Of a stretch of 64,000 bases of DNA, positions 25,168 through 33,630 are shown piece by piece. The position numbers were made by a program, and so were the translations under genes. The notes under the pieces are model-generated. The model saw only the letters and a list, made by a program, of their open reading frames with translations. It ran no database searches and was not told the DNA's origin. Numbering within the stretch: position 1 is the stretch's first letter; each line of letters starts with the position of its first letter. Origin of the DNA: Paratractidigestivibacter sp003150175 (lineage in GTDB: Bacteria; Actinomycetota; Coriobacteriia; Coriobacteriales; Atopobiaceae); NCBI RefSeq assembly GCF_964283195.1, contig NZ_CAXYLH010000005.1; one strand, 5' to 3'.

Positions 25168-26276
25168 TGCCCGGCCGCCTCATCGTCTTCAAGATCGGCT
25201 CGTCCACGCTGGTCGACGAGAAGGGCGCGCTCGACCGTCCCTTCATTCGCAGCCTCTGCGACCAGGTCGTGGCGCTGCGCGAGGCGGGGGAGCGCGTCGT
25301 CGTGGTCTCCTCGGGCGCCGCTGCTGCCGGTCGCGACGCGCTCGGCATGGCGGAGCGCCCCTCCGACATCGCAACGCTGCAGGCTTGCGCCGCCGTGGGC
25401 CAGACGGCCCTCACCGAGGCCTACGCCGAGGTGCTCCGCGAGCGCGGCGTCGCCTGCGGTCAGGTCCTCCTTACCCGTCGCGACGTCGTCGACCGCGAGG
25501 GGTACCTGAACGCCCGCAACACCATCGAGCGACTGCTCGACCTCGGGTGCGTGCCCGTGGTCAACGAGAACGACACCGTGAGCGTCGCCGAGTTCACCTT
25601 CGGCGACAACGACATGCTCGGAGCCATCGTGAGCGGCCTTGTGGGCGCCGACCTCTATGTGATCATGTCCGACGTCGACGGGCTCTACACCGCGAACCCC
25701 TCCGAGGACCCCGCGGCTGAGCTCATCCCCCTCGTGACCGAGGTGGACCACAGCATCTCCGCCATGGCCGGCGGCTCCTCGAGCTCGTTCGGCACGGGCG
25801 GCATGTCCTCCAAGGTGCGGGCCGCCCGCGCCATGATGGCGGCGGGCATTCCTACCGTGATCTGCGAGGGCAGGAGGCCGAACGTGCTTTGCAAGGTCGC
25901 CTCGGGGGCCTCGGTGGGCACGAGGTTCCAGCCGCCCGCCGACGGCGCCCATGAGCACGGCCGCAAGCTCTGGATCGGCCTCGCCGAGGTGGTCCGGGGC
26001 ACGCTCAGGCTCGACGAGGGCGCGACGTGCGCCGTCGTGGAGCGCGGGGCCTCGATCCTTCCCGTGGGCGTCACGCACGTCGACGGCGCCTTCGCTTCCG
26101 GCGAGGTCGTGAACGTTACGAATCCGGAAGGGGAGCTCATCGGCCGCGGAGTCGTGAGGTACTCTTCGGATGACATGCAGCGCGTGCGCGGCCTCAAGCT
26201 CGACGTCATAGCCCGTTTCCTCGGCGACGAGGCGGCCGTGCCCGCGGTCCACCGCGACGAGCTCCTCGTCTTTTAG
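25167..26276 (+). CDS. proB: Glutamate 5-kinase
   Basis: First proline-biosynthesis step: glutamate + ATP to gamma-glutamyl phosphate. It is 369 aa with an amino-acid kinase domain (FKIGSSTL at the N-terminus, VNENDTVSVAEFTFGDND, GTGGMSSKVRAA) and a C-terminal PUA domain (~275-360) that many bacterial enzymes have. The GTG start overlaps the obgE stop. It is followed after 14 bases by proA, so both enzymes of the pathway are made together. Confidence 0.96.
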   Translation: MPGRLIVFKIGSSTLVDEKGALDRPFIRSLCDQVVALREAGERVVVVSSGAAAAGRDALGMAERPSDIATLQACAAVGQTALTEAYAEVLRERGVACGQVLLTRRDVVDREGYLNARNTIERLLDLGCVPVVNENDTVSVAEFTFGDNDMLGAIVSGLVGADLYVIMSDVDGLYTANPSEDPAAELIPLVTEVDHSISAMAGGSSSSFGTGGMSSKVRAARAMMAAGIPTVICEGRRPNVLCKVASGASVGTRFQPPADGAHEHGRKLWIGLAEVVRGTLRLDEGATCAVVERGASILPVGVTHVDGAFASGEVVNVTNPEGELIGRGVVRYSSDDMQRVRGLKLDVIARFLGDEAAVPAVHRDELLVF

Positions 26277-26290
26277 CTCAGGGGGTTCCC

Positions 26291-27553
26291 ATGGGACTTG
26301 CGCTTGAACTGGCCCGGGCGGCCCACGACGCCGCCCCCGACATCGCCGCCGCCTCCGCGGAGGCGCGCTCGACTGCCATCCGCGCTGCCGCCGGGCTGCT
26401 GCGCGACCGCTCGGGCGACGTCGTCGTTGCCAACGCCCGCGATATGGCGCGGGCCCGCGAGGCGGGCATGAGCGATGGGCTCCTCGATAGGCTCATGCTC
26501 GACGAGGGGCGCGTTCGCTCGATCGCCTCCGCCATGGATGAGGTCGCGGCGCAGCCTGACCCGCTTGGGCGCGTCGTCGGCGGCCACGTGAACGCGGACG
26601 GCCTGCGCATCCAGAAGGTGACGGTACCCCTCGGCGTCGTCGCCATGATCTACGAGGCGCGCCCTAACGTGACCGCCGACGCCTTCGCGCTGTGCCTTCG
26701 CGCGGGCAATGCGTGCCTGCTCAAGGGCGGCAGTGCGGCCAACGACTCCTGCCTCGCCATAGCCTCGCTGTGCCGCGAGGCCTGCGTCGGCGCGGGCCTT
26801 CCCGCCGCGACGGTTGCGTATGTGGCCGACGACGCCGGGCACGCGCGCACCTCCGAGCTCCTCGGGGCCGTCGGCCTCGTCGACGTCCTCATCCCGCGCG
26901 GCGGCGCCGGGCTCATCCGCGCCTGCGTGGAGAACGCGAAGGTCCCCACCATCGAGACCGGCACCGGCAACTGCCACATCTACGTGCATGAGTCCGCCGA
27001 CCTCGACCGCGCCCGCTCCATCGTCATGAACGCGAAGACCCAGCGCGTCGGCGTCTGCAACGCGGCGGAGTCGTTGCTCGTGGACCGCTCGGTCGCGCCG
27101 TCCTTCTTGCCGGCCATGCTCGGCGAGCTCGCGGACGCGGGCGTCATGATCCACGGCGACGCGGAGTCTCGCGCCCTCGCGCCCGCCTGCGCGCTCGCGA
27201 GCTTCGTGGACGCGACCGATGAGGACTGGGGCCGCGAGTACCTCGCGCTCGAGATCAGCGTGCGTGTGGTCGACGGCCTCGACGAGGCGATCGACCACAT
27301 CAACCGCTACGGCACGCGCCACTCCGAGGCAATCGTCACCGAGTCCTACGCGGCTTCCGAGCGCTTCCTCGCGCGCGTCGACGCTGCGTGCGTCTACGTC
27401 AACGCCTCGACGCGCTTCACTGACGGCGGGGTCTTCGGGCTCGGTGGAGAGATCGGCATCAGCACCCAGAAGCTCCACGCCCGCGGCCCCATGGGCGCGG
27501 AAGCCCTCACAACCACGAAGTTCCAGATCAGAGGGGACGGGCAGGTGCGATGA
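26291..27553 (+). CDS. proA: Gamma-glutamyl phosphate reductase
   Basis: NADPH-dependent reduction of gamma-glutamyl phosphate to glutamate semialdehyde, the second proline step. It is 420 aa, an aldehyde-dehydrogenase-type fold with the catalytic Cys in VGVCNAAESLLVD and the substrate segment PLGVVAMIYEARPNV. A GLGGEIGISTQKLHARGPMG block ends the protein. The stop overlaps the nadD start (ATGA). Confidence 0.97.
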   Translation: MGLALELARAAHDAAPDIAAASAEARSTAIRAAAGLLRDRSGDVVVANARDMARAREAGMSDGLLDRLMLDEGRVRSIASAMDEVAAQPDPLGRVVGGHVNADGLRIQKVTVPLGVVAMIYEARPNVTADAFALCLRAGNACLLKGGSAANDSCLAIASLCREACVGAGLPAATVAYVADDAGHARTSELLGAVGLVDVLIPRGGAGLIRACVENAKVPTIETGTGNCHIYVHESADLDRARSIVMNAKTQRVGVCNAAESLLVDRSVAPSFLPAMLGELADAGVMIHGDAESRALAPACALASFVDATDEDWGREYLALEISVRVVDGLDEAIDHINRYGTRHSEAIVTESYAASERFLARVDAACVYVNASTRFTDGGVFGLGGEIGISTQKLHARGPMGAEALTTTKFQIRGDGQVR

Positions 27554-28266
27554 GCATGCCGCCCGACTGGAAAGAGAGGCTCGAGGCCTCCGGCCTGCCC
27601 ATCCTCGGCGCCACGGAGTCCAAGCGCTACCGCCTGGGCATCATGGGCGGCACGTTCGACCCGATCCACTACGGCCACCTCGTCGCGGCCGAGCAGGCCT
27701 ACTCCGACCTCGACCTCAACGTCGTTGTCTTCATGCCCGCCGGGCGCCCCGCCTTCAAGCTCGACAAGAAGGTCACCTCCGGCGAGGACCGCTTCGCGAT
27801 GACGCTGCTCGCGACCGCCGACAACCCCCACTTCCTCGCCTCCCGCTTCGAGATCGACCGCGAGGGCGTGACCTATACGGCCGACACCCTCGTGCGCCTG
27901 CGCGAGCTCTACCCCGAAAACGTCGAGTTCTACTTCATCACGGGCGCCGACGCCATCGCCGAGATCGTCACCTGGCATGACGCGGCGCGCATTGCCGGCG
28001 TGGCACATCTCGTTGCCGCCACGCGCCCCGGCTACAACCTCGATCGCGCCGTTGACGCCATCGAGGAGTCCGGCATCGAGTTCGACGTCACCTACCTCGA
28101 GGTCCCCGCGCTCGCCATCTCGTCCTCCTACCTGCGCGAGCGCGTCGCCGCGGGGGAGAGCCTGCGCTACCTCACGCCCGACCCGGTCACGGGCTACCTC
28201 CACAAGCACCGGCTCTACGGTGCCTCTTCACGTCATTACGGACAGACAGGGGATGTGTTCGCCTAG
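27550..28266 (+). CDS. nadD: Nicotinate-nucleotide adenylyltransferase
   Basis: Joins nicotinate mononucleotide and ATP to deamido-NAD. It is 238 aa with a ~28-residue N-terminal extension before the nucleotidyltransferase motif GIMGGTFDPIHYGHL. The C-terminal ISSSYLRERV signature is present. It sits in the widely conserved obgE-proBA-nadD-yqeK-rsfS order. Confidence 0.95.
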   Translation: MSMPPDWKERLEASGLPILGATESKRYRLGIMGGTFDPIHYGHLVAAEQAYSDLDLNVVVFMPAGRPAFKLDKKVTSGEDRFAMTLLATADNPHFLASRFEIDREGVTYTADTLVRLRELYPENVEFYFITGADAIAEIVTWHDAARIAGVAHLVAATRPGYNLDRAVDAIEESGIEFDVTYLEVPALAISSSYLRERVAAGESLRYLTPDPVTGYLHKHRLYGASSRHYGQTGDVFA

Positions 28267-28267
28267 C

Positions 28268-28924
28268 ATGTGCGCAAAGAAGAAAGGCGCCGAGAAGCCC
28301 TCGGGCGCCTGCTACACTCCGGCCCAGCTCGCCTACATCGCGAAGGTCGAGGCCGACGTCGCCGTCCAGCTCGCCGCCAAGCCCAAGCGCCTCGCGCACT
28401 CGATCTCGGTCGCCTCGACGGCCGAGTCTATGGCGCTCATGTACGGTGCCGACCCCTTCCTGGCGAGGGTCTCCGGGCTTCTCCACGACTGGGATAAGGT
28501 CGTGCCCGACGACGAGCTCATCGAGCGGGCGCGCGCCCTCGAGCTCGACTTCGAGGGCGCCGACTATGCCGACGTGAAGCCGCTGCTCCACGGCTGCGTC
28601 GCCGCCCGCGAGCTGCCCGAGCGCTACCCCGAGCTCCCCGACGAGGTCTGGCACGCGATCAGCGTCCACACGACCGCGGGCTATAAGATGAGCCCCCTCG
28701 ACAAGATCCTCTTCGTCGCCGACGGCATCGAGCCCCTGCGCCCCTCGAGCGAGGGCATCGAGGCCACCCGCGCGCTCGTCGGGCGCGCCCCGCTCGACGA
28801 TGTCTTCTGGAATTCCTTTGTCGGCGGCATCGTCTACGTGCTCGAGGGCTCGCGCCATCTCTACGAGGGAACAATAAGGATTTATAATGCATTGGCCGCG
28901 GAGCGCGCAAGTCGCGACCGCTAG
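28268..28924 (+). CDS. yqeK: HD-domain Ap4A hydrolase YqeK
   Basis: Symmetrical diadenosine-tetraphosphate hydrolase of the HD superfamily, which controls stress nucleotides. It is 218 aa. The HD metal pair is in LLHDWDK, with a second His in SVHTTAGY and ILFVADGIEP downstream. ATG 28268 is chosen although a 5-codon-longer ATG exists inside nadD; neither has an ideal ribosome-binding site. It fits the standard place between nadD and rsfS. Confidence 0.92.
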   Translation: MCAKKKGAEKPSGACYTPAQLAYIAKVEADVAVQLAAKPKRLAHSISVASTAESMALMYGADPFLARVSGLLHDWDKVVPDDELIERARALELDFEGADYADVKPLLHGCVAARELPERYPELPDEVWHAISVHTTAGYKMSPLDKILFVADGIEPLRPSSEGIEATRALVGRAPLDDVFWNSFVGGIVYVLEGSRHLYEGTIRIYNALAAERASRDR

Positions 28925-28957
28925 AAGCACCCGTTCACGGTTAGGAGAACCCTACAC

Positions 28958-29332
28958 ATGGCAATAACCTCCCTCGACATCGCCCGCGCCGCCGCCGTCG
29001 CCGCCGACGCGAAGAAGGCCACCGACATCGTCGTCATCGACCTCATCGGCACGACCGATGTCTGCGACTACTTCGTGATCTGCACCGGCGCCAACAACCG
29101 CCAGGTCGACGCCATCGTCGACGAGGTGCGCGAGAAGGTCTTCCAGAACTGCGAGGTGCGCCCCGTCTCGTGCGAAGGCCGCGAGGGCCTGAACTGGGTG
29201 CTGGTCGACTACGGCTCGGTCTGCGTCCACGTCTTCAACCCCGAGACCCGCGACTTCTACCGCCTCGAGCGCCTCTGGGGAGACGCCCCCCGCGTGAAGC
29301 TCGACCTCGAGGGCGCCGCCCCCGTGGAGTAG
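28958..29332 (+). CDS. rsfS: Ribosome silencing factor RsfS
   Basis: Binds L14 on the 50S subunit and blocks subunit joining in starvation. It is 124 aa. The family core is visible as ATDIVVIDLIG, CDYFVICTGANNRQVDAI and EGREGLNWVLVDYGSVCVHVF. It is the last gene of its operon. Transcription from here converges on dinB, with a large palindromic unit between them. Confidence 0.96.
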   Translation: MAITSLDIARAAAVAADAKKATDIVVIDLIGTTDVCDYFVICTGANNRQVDAIVDEVREKVFQNCEVRPVSCEGREGLNWVLVDYGSVCVHVFNPETRDFYRLERLWGDAPRVKLDLEGAAPVE

Positions 29333-29348
29333 CCTTCTCGAACCCATC

Positions 29349-29443
29349 GCGGCCCCTTTGATTCTTCCCACGCTGCTCGGCGCTCGCCGCTTCGCGGCTC
29401 GCTCGCTGCGCGACTCGCGCGTGGGAAGAATCAAAGGGGCCGC
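29349..29443. repeat. 95-bp palindromic unit with perfect 25-bp terminal arms
   Basis: The outer arms, 29349-29373 and 29419-29443, are exact reverse complements (each starts or ends in GCGGCCCCTTTGATTC or its complement). The 45-base middle holds further pairing, such as GCCGC-TTC-GCGGC. It lies between convergent rsfS and dinB. It could terminate both transcripts, but no U-run follows the stem. Size and perfection also suit a small non-autonomous mobile unit (BIME or MITE type). Confidence 0.85.
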
Positions 29444-29500
29444 TTCGTTGCTGCGAAGCTCCTTGACTTCCGACCGGGGCGCGCCGGAGGCGACGACTCT

Positions 29501-30754
29501 CTACTTCCCCTGGGGCTGCGTGTCCGAGACGCGGCCGTCGAAGCGGAGGTCACGGCCGTAGCGGACGGCGGAGTCGCCGAAGCGCGCCTTCAGCTCGTCG
29601 CATGCTCGGGAGAGCGCGCTCGCCTCCTCGGAGCGGGCTTCCTGCTGGGACGAGAAGAGCCCCATCTGCACGGGCGCCGTCTCCTCGAAGCCGGAGACGC
29701 CCACACCGAGCAGCCTCACGTGCATGCCCGGGCTCCATAGCTGGGGAAGGAGAGCCTGCGCCTCCCGGCCGAAGACCTCCTCCTCGTCGGTGCGCGCGCC
29801 GAGCCGCGCCTGGGCCGTGCGGCCCGTGAGCGCGTCGTACTTGACCTTGAGGGTTACGGTCGATCCGCGAAGACCTTTCGCTCGGAGCCTGCGGCCCACG
29901 ATGCCGGCGATGTGCATGATCGCGGCGCGTATCTCCTTCTCGTCGGTGAGGTCCTCGCCGAAGGTGCGCTCGTTCGAGACGCTCTTGGGCGCCTCTGGGT
30001 CAGCGGCGCGGGCGACGGAGCTGCGCTCGAGCCCAGCGGCGCGCAGCACCATCCTCGGGCCCGAGACGCCGAAGCTGCGAGCCGCCTCGCCCTCGGGCAG
30101 CCGCGAGAGCTGGCCGAGCGTCTTTATGCCCATCGAGGCGAGCTTTTTTCTGGTGGCCTCGCCGATCCCGCTCATGGCGCCGACGGGCAGCGGCGCGAGG
30201 AAGGTCCGCTCGGTCCCGGGGAAGACGACCGTGAGGCCCCGGGGCTTCTCGCGCTCCGAGGCGATCTTTGCAACGGTCTTGTTCACGCCGATGCCGATCG
30301 AGCAGGTGATCCCCAGGGCAGACACGCGCGACTGCACGCGGCGGCAGATGTCGACGGGGCTCTCGCGCGACCAGCGCCCTGGCGTCACGTCGAAGAACGC
30401 CTCGTCGATTGACACCTGCTCGACGAGCGGCGTCTCGTCGAGCAGGAGCGCCATGACCTTTTGGCTCATCTCGCGGTACCGGGCGAAGTTGCCCTGGACC
30501 CAGATCGCCTGGGGGCACAGCCGCTCCGCCTGGTAGGCGGGCATGGCGGAATGGACCCCGTAGCGCCTCGCCTCGTAGGAGGCGGTCGAGACGACGCCGC
30601 GCTTCTTCGAGGAGCCGCCGACGATCACGGGCTTGCCGCGCCACTCGGGATGGTCCATCTGCTCGACCGACGCGAAGAAGGCGTCGAGGTCCAAAAGCCC
30701 GATCGCGGGCCCCGACCAGCCGTCCAGCCCGGGTATGTCGCTTCTTGCTCCCAT
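29501..30754 (-). CDS. dinB: DNA polymerase IV (Y family)
   Basis: Translesion DNA polymerase. It is 417 aa. The palm motifs are LLDLDAFFASVEQ (Asp22/24) and SIDEAFFD, then the thumb HhH region GIGEATRKKLASMGIKTLGQL and the little-finger domain. A clamp-binding motif QMGLF lies near the C-terminus. The ATG at 30754 gives the normal N-terminus, although the frame is open far upstream. TATAAT lies 6 bases before this ATG, so the mRNA may be leaderless. No LexA box is obvious. Confidence 0.95.
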   Translation of the reverse strand: MGARSDIPGLDGWSGPAIGLLDLDAFFASVEQMDHPEWRGKPVIVGGSSKKRGVVSTASYEARRYGVHSAMPAYQAERLCPQAIWVQGNFARYREMSQKVMALLLDETPLVEQVSIDEAFFDVTPGRWSRESPVDICRRVQSRVSALGITCSIGIGVNKTVAKIASEREKPRGLTVVFPGTERTFLAPLPVGAMSGIGEATRKKLASMGIKTLGQLSRLPEGEAARSFGVSGPRMVLRAAGLERSSVARAADPEAPKSVSNERTFGEDLTDEKEIRAAIMHIAGIVGRRLRAKGLRGSTVTLKVKYDALTGRTAQARLGARTDEEEVFGREAQALLPQLWSPGMHVRLLGVGVSGFEETAPVQMGLFSSQQEARSEEASALSRACDELKARFGDSAVRYGRDLRFDGRVSDTQPQGK

Positions 30755-30760
30755 GCCGCG

Positions 30761-30805
30761 ATTATACGGCACGAGCGGGCCGGGCCGGGGCCGCTCGTGC
30801 CGTAT
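30761..30805 (-). terminator. Terminator hairpin of the two-component operon, overlapping the dinB -10 box
   Basis: ATACGGCACGAGCGG (30764-30778) and its exact complement (30791-30805) form a 15-bp stem around a 12-base GC loop, 9 bases beyond the sensor-kinase stop. On the minus strand the downstream arm runs into TATAAT (30761-30766), the likely -10 of dinB. There is no U tract, so the termination role is inferred from stem strength and place. Confidence 0.65.
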
Positions 30806-30813
30806 CGCTTGCG

Positions 30814-32055
30814 CTATATAACGACGTGGAAGGTCGTGCCGTCGGCGTCTGTGCTCTCGGCCCAGATCTTTCCGCCGTGGGCCTCGACGATGCTCTTCGC
30901 GATGGCGAGGCCGAGCCCGAAACCGCCCGTCTCTTCGCGGCTGCGCGCCTTGTCGGTGCGGTAGAAGCGGTCGAAGAGGTGCTTCACGTCCTCGGCTTCG
31001 ATGGCGGGGCCGCCGTTGTTCACCGTGAGGTGCGCGTGTTTGCCCTCGCGCGCGAGCTTGACGCCGACCGTCGTTCCCTTGGGCGCGTACTTGGTCGCGT
31101 TGTCCAGCAGCGTGCTCGCCACGCGGGCGAGTTGGGCCCGGTCGCCCCGGACACAGACGCCTTGAACGGCGTCGCACTCGATCTCGCACCCGCGCTCAAA
31201 GGCGACCGGGTCGAACTCGAGCGCCGCCTCCTCGACGATGCCGGTGAGGTCGACGTCCACGAGCGGGGCCGCGGCGCCGACGGAGCCCGCCTTGGCCTCA
31301 TCGGCGCGCGCGAGCGTCAGGAGGTCCTCGACGAGCCCCTTCATGTGCCCCGCCTCGTCGGCCGTGCTCGTCACCCAGCGGCGGTCCTCCTCGCTGACGG
31401 AGGTCGACTTCTGGAGTATCTGCGTGTTGGCGAGGATCACCGCGAGCGGGGTCTTGAGCTCATGGGACGCGTCGGATATGAAGCGCCGCTGCGCGTCCCA
31501 GGCCTCTGCCACCGGCCGGATGGCCCATCCCGCGAACTTCCGCGAGACCCCGTAGAGGACCACGAGCGAGACGATGAGGATGCTCGCGCTCGAGAGCGCC
31601 TGCTTGCTCATCGCCTTGTCGCGCGAGAAGGTGTCGCACAGCGCGATCCTCATGCCGTAGGCGGTCTTCTTTGTGGCCCAGGCGATGTGCCTGACGAAGT
31701 CGAAGCCCTGCTCGTCGGGGGAGGCGACCGCCTGCTGGACGACCTCCCTGAGGTCGTCCTCGTCGATGGCGACGGGGGAGTCCGAGCGGCTCAGCATGAC
31801 GCCGCCGCTCGAGACGTCCACCGTGATGGTGAGCATGCTGTCCGCACCGACGCTGCCCTCGCGGTCCTTCGAGCCCATCTTTGGGCTGACGGCGACGCCG
31901 TCCTGCAGGCTCTGCCGCAGGAGCGACTGCGTGATCGAGGTCTGCGTCGACCAGTTGGTCACGAGCGAGAGCAGCAGCGCGAGCAGCAGCACCCCGCCCG
32001 AGAGGCCGAGCGCGATCAGGGCGAACTCCCGCTTGAGCTTCTCGAGCATGGGCAT
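30814..32055 (-). CDS. Sensor histidine kinase
   Basis: Membrane sensor of a two-component system. It is 413 aa: membrane helix ~11-33, an extracytoplasmic domain of ~120 residues, a second helix ~155-172, a short HAMP-like link, then HisKA with the phospho-acceptor His198 in SDASHELKTPLAVI. The ATPase domain has LLDNATKYAP (N box), FDRFYRTDKARS (F box) and GGFGLGLAIAKSIVEAHGG (G2). The signal is unknown; the sensor domain has no recognisable motif. It follows the regulator gene by 15 bases. Confidence 0.93.
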   Translation of the reverse strand: MPMLEKLKREFALIALGLSGGVLLLALLLSLVTNWSTQTSITQSLLRQSLQDGVAVSPKMGSKDREGSVGADSMLTITVDVSSGGVMLSRSDSPVAIDEDDLREVVQQAVASPDEQGFDFVRHIAWATKKTAYGMRIALCDTFSRDKAMSKQALSSASILIVSLVVLYGVSRKFAGWAIRPVAEAWDAQRRFISDASHELKTPLAVILANTQILQKSTSVSEEDRRWVTSTADEAGHMKGLVEDLLTLARADEAKAGSVGAAAPLVDVDLTGIVEEAALEFDPVAFERGCEIECDAVQGVCVRGDRAQLARVASTLLDNATKYAPKGTTVGVKLAREGKHAHLTVNNGGPAIEAEDVKHLFDRFYRTDKARSREETGGFGLGLAIAKSIVEAHGGKIWAESTDADGTTFHVVI

Positions 32056-32070
32056 TCCCTCCTGCCTCGG

Positions 32071-32742
32071 CTAGAGCACCTCGAGGCGGTAGCCGAGCAT
32101 GCGCAGCGTCGTAATCTGGACCTTGGAGCCGATGTGCGCGAGCTTCTTGCGCAAGAACGAGACGTACGCCTCGACGGAGTTCTCCGAAGCCTCGCCGTCG
32201 ACGCCCCACACGCGGGTCAGGAGGTCCTGCTTCGAGACGACGCGCGAGTTAGATCCCATGAGGATGCTCATGACCTCGAACTCCTTGCCGGAGAGGTGCA
32301 CCGATTTCTCGCCGCAGGCGAGGTCGTGGGTGTTGAGGTCGAGACTGATGTCGGCGAACTTGATCTCGTCGATGAGGACGTCGCCGCGGCGGCGCGTGAG
32401 CGCGCGCAGGCGGGCCAGCAGCTCGGGCGCCTCGAAGGGCTTCGTCATATAGTCGTCGGCGCCGGAGTCGAGGCCGCGGACCTTGTCCTCGGTCGAGGTC
32501 CTTGCGGTGAGCATGAGCACGGGCGTCGACACCCCGGCGTGCCTCATCTGGTTGACCACGTCGTAGCCGCTCATCGCCGGGAGCATGACGTCGAGGACGA
32601 TGGCGTCGTACAGCCCGCTCTTCGCGCAGGTGAGGCCAGCCTTGCCGTCGTAGGTGGCCTCGGCGTTGTAACCCTCGTCCTCAAGGATCTTCACGATCGC
32701 GTCGGCGAGGTTCCTCTCGTCCTCAATGACCAGAACATTCAT
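32071..32742 (-). CDS. OmpR-family response regulator
   Basis: Partner regulator of the downstream kinase. It is 223 aa: receiver domain with Asp51 as phospho-acceptor (IVLDVMLP), the Thr/Lys switch residues in LTART and MTKPF, then an OmpR/PhoB winged helix (~125-221, VHLSGKEFEVMSIL, ENSVEAYVSFLRKKL). The ATG at 32742 is chosen because AAGGAGG lies 6 bases upstream; a longer in-frame start lacks one. Confidence 0.94.
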   Translation of the reverse strand: MNVLVIEDERNLADAIVKILEDEGYNAEATYDGKAGLTCAKSGLYDAIVLDVMLPAMSGYDVVNQMRHAGVSTPVLMLTARTSTEDKVRGLDSGADDYMTKPFEAPELLARLRALTRRRGDVLIDEIKFADISLDLNTHDLACGEKSVHLSGKEFEVMSILMGSNSRVVSKQDLLTRVWGVDGEASENSVEAYVSFLRKKLAHIGSKVQITTLRMLGYRLEVL

Positions 32743-32788
32743 GTGGGCCTCCTTGATTTCAGGCACCTTAGGGCTTTTGTCGCGGTTT

Positions 32789-32830
32789 ATCCTACCCAGA
32801 TGCCCTTAAAAACCGCTGAAGCGCGCTGAA
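32789..32830 (-). promoter_or_regulatory. Promoter with tandem 7-bp repeats upstream of the response regulator
   Basis: On the minus strand TAGGAT (32789-32794) is a plausible -10 box. Two direct copies of TTCAGCG (32824-32830 and 32814-32820), exactly 10 bases apart, take the place of a -35 element. OmpR/PhoB proteins usually bind such tandem repeats at about one helical turn, so autoregulation is likely. Confidence 0.45.
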
Positions 32831-32869
32831 CAGCGGGCCGCGCGAGCCGTTGTTCACAAAAACTGCACC

Positions 32870-32897
32870 TTGCGCGCCAAAACAGTTGTCGTAAGAT
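32870..32897 (+). promoter_or_regulatory. Candidate promoter of the rpsP operon
   Basis: TTGCGC (32870-32875) and TAAGAT (32892-32897) are 16 bases apart. This is the best match in the gap before rpsP and would leave a ~70-base 5' UTR. Confidence 0.45.
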
Positions 32898-32973
32898 GAA
32901 TAACTGTTTGTGGGCCTGCGGCGCGGCCCGACCTTATCTACTTCGCGCGCCGCTCGTTTGAAGGAGTTTTACC

Positions 32974-33327
32974 TTGGCAGTCAAGATTCGCCTGGCCCGT
33001 CACGGTGCCAAGAAGCGCCCGTACTACCGCGTCGTCGTCGCCGACAGCCGCATGCCCCGCGACGGTCGCTACATCGAGCAGGTCGGCCGCTACAACCCGC
33101 TTACCAACCCGAAGACCATCGAGATCAACCTCGAGAAGGTCGACGAGTGGACCGCCAAGGGCGCCCAGCTCTCCAACGCCGTCGAGCACCTCGTCGCCAT
33201 CCTGCGCGAGGGCGAGCCCGTCAAGCAGGAGAGGAACAAGATCTCCAAGAAGGCCGCTGCCAAGGCCGCCGCTGCCGCTGAGGCCGCTGCCGAGGCCGCC
33301 GCTGAGGCCGCTGCCGACGCCGAGTAG
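32974..33327 (+). CDS. rpsP: 30S ribosomal protein S16
   Basis: Small-subunit assembly protein. It is 117 aa from a TTG with AAGGAG upstream; the N-terminus MAVKIRLARHGAKKRPYYRVVVADSR is diagnostic. Beyond the ~80-residue core is an Ala/Lys/Glu-rich tail of ~35 residues encoded by repeated GCC-GCT codons, as in several Actinobacteria. It heads the conserved rpsP-khpA-rimM-trmD group. Confidence 0.97.
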   Translation: MAVKIRLARHGAKKRPYYRVVVADSRMPRDGRYIEQVGRYNPLTNPKTIEINLEKVDEWTAKGAQLSNAVEHLVAILREGEPVKQERNKISKKAAAKAAAAAEAAAEAAAEAAADAE

Positions 33328-33332
33328 TCCCT

Positions 33333-33626
33333 ATGGAGACCACCGAAAGCGTCGAGCTCTCGGGCACGGACTCCGAGGAGATGCCCTCCGATAAGGTCGC
33401 TGACCTTGTGGAGTACATCGTCTGCGGTCTGGTGGACGACGAGGGCTCCGTTTCCCTCGACGTCACCGACTCCGAGAACGGCTCCCTCATCGAGGTCAGC
33501 TGCTCCGAGGAGGACGCCGGTCGCGTGATCGGCCGCAAAGGCCGCACCATCAAGGCTATCCGCACCCTCGCGCGCGCCCTTGGGCAGCGCGTGGGCACCG
33601 AGGTCGAGGTCGAGGTCCTGGGTTAG
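33333..33626 (+). CDS. khpA: KH-domain RNA-binding protein KhpA
   Basis: Small RNA chaperone (YlqC family) that acts with KhpB in Gram-positives and affects cell division or elongation. It is 97 aa, a little longer than usual because of an acidic N-terminal extension of ~18 residues. The KH signature GRKGRTIKAIRTLARA, with the GxxG loop, is intact. It starts 5 bases after rpsP. Confidence 0.92.
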   Translation: METTESVELSGTDSEEMPSDKVADLVEYIVCGLVDDEGSVSLDVTDSENGSLIEVSCSEEDAGRVIGRKGRTIKAIRTLARALGQRVGTEVEVEVLG

Positions 33627-33630
33627 GTTC

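Noticed and set aside
33240..33325. GCC-GCT-rich tandem repeat
   Set aside because: It encodes the Ala-rich tail of ribosomal protein S16 and is not an independent repeat array.
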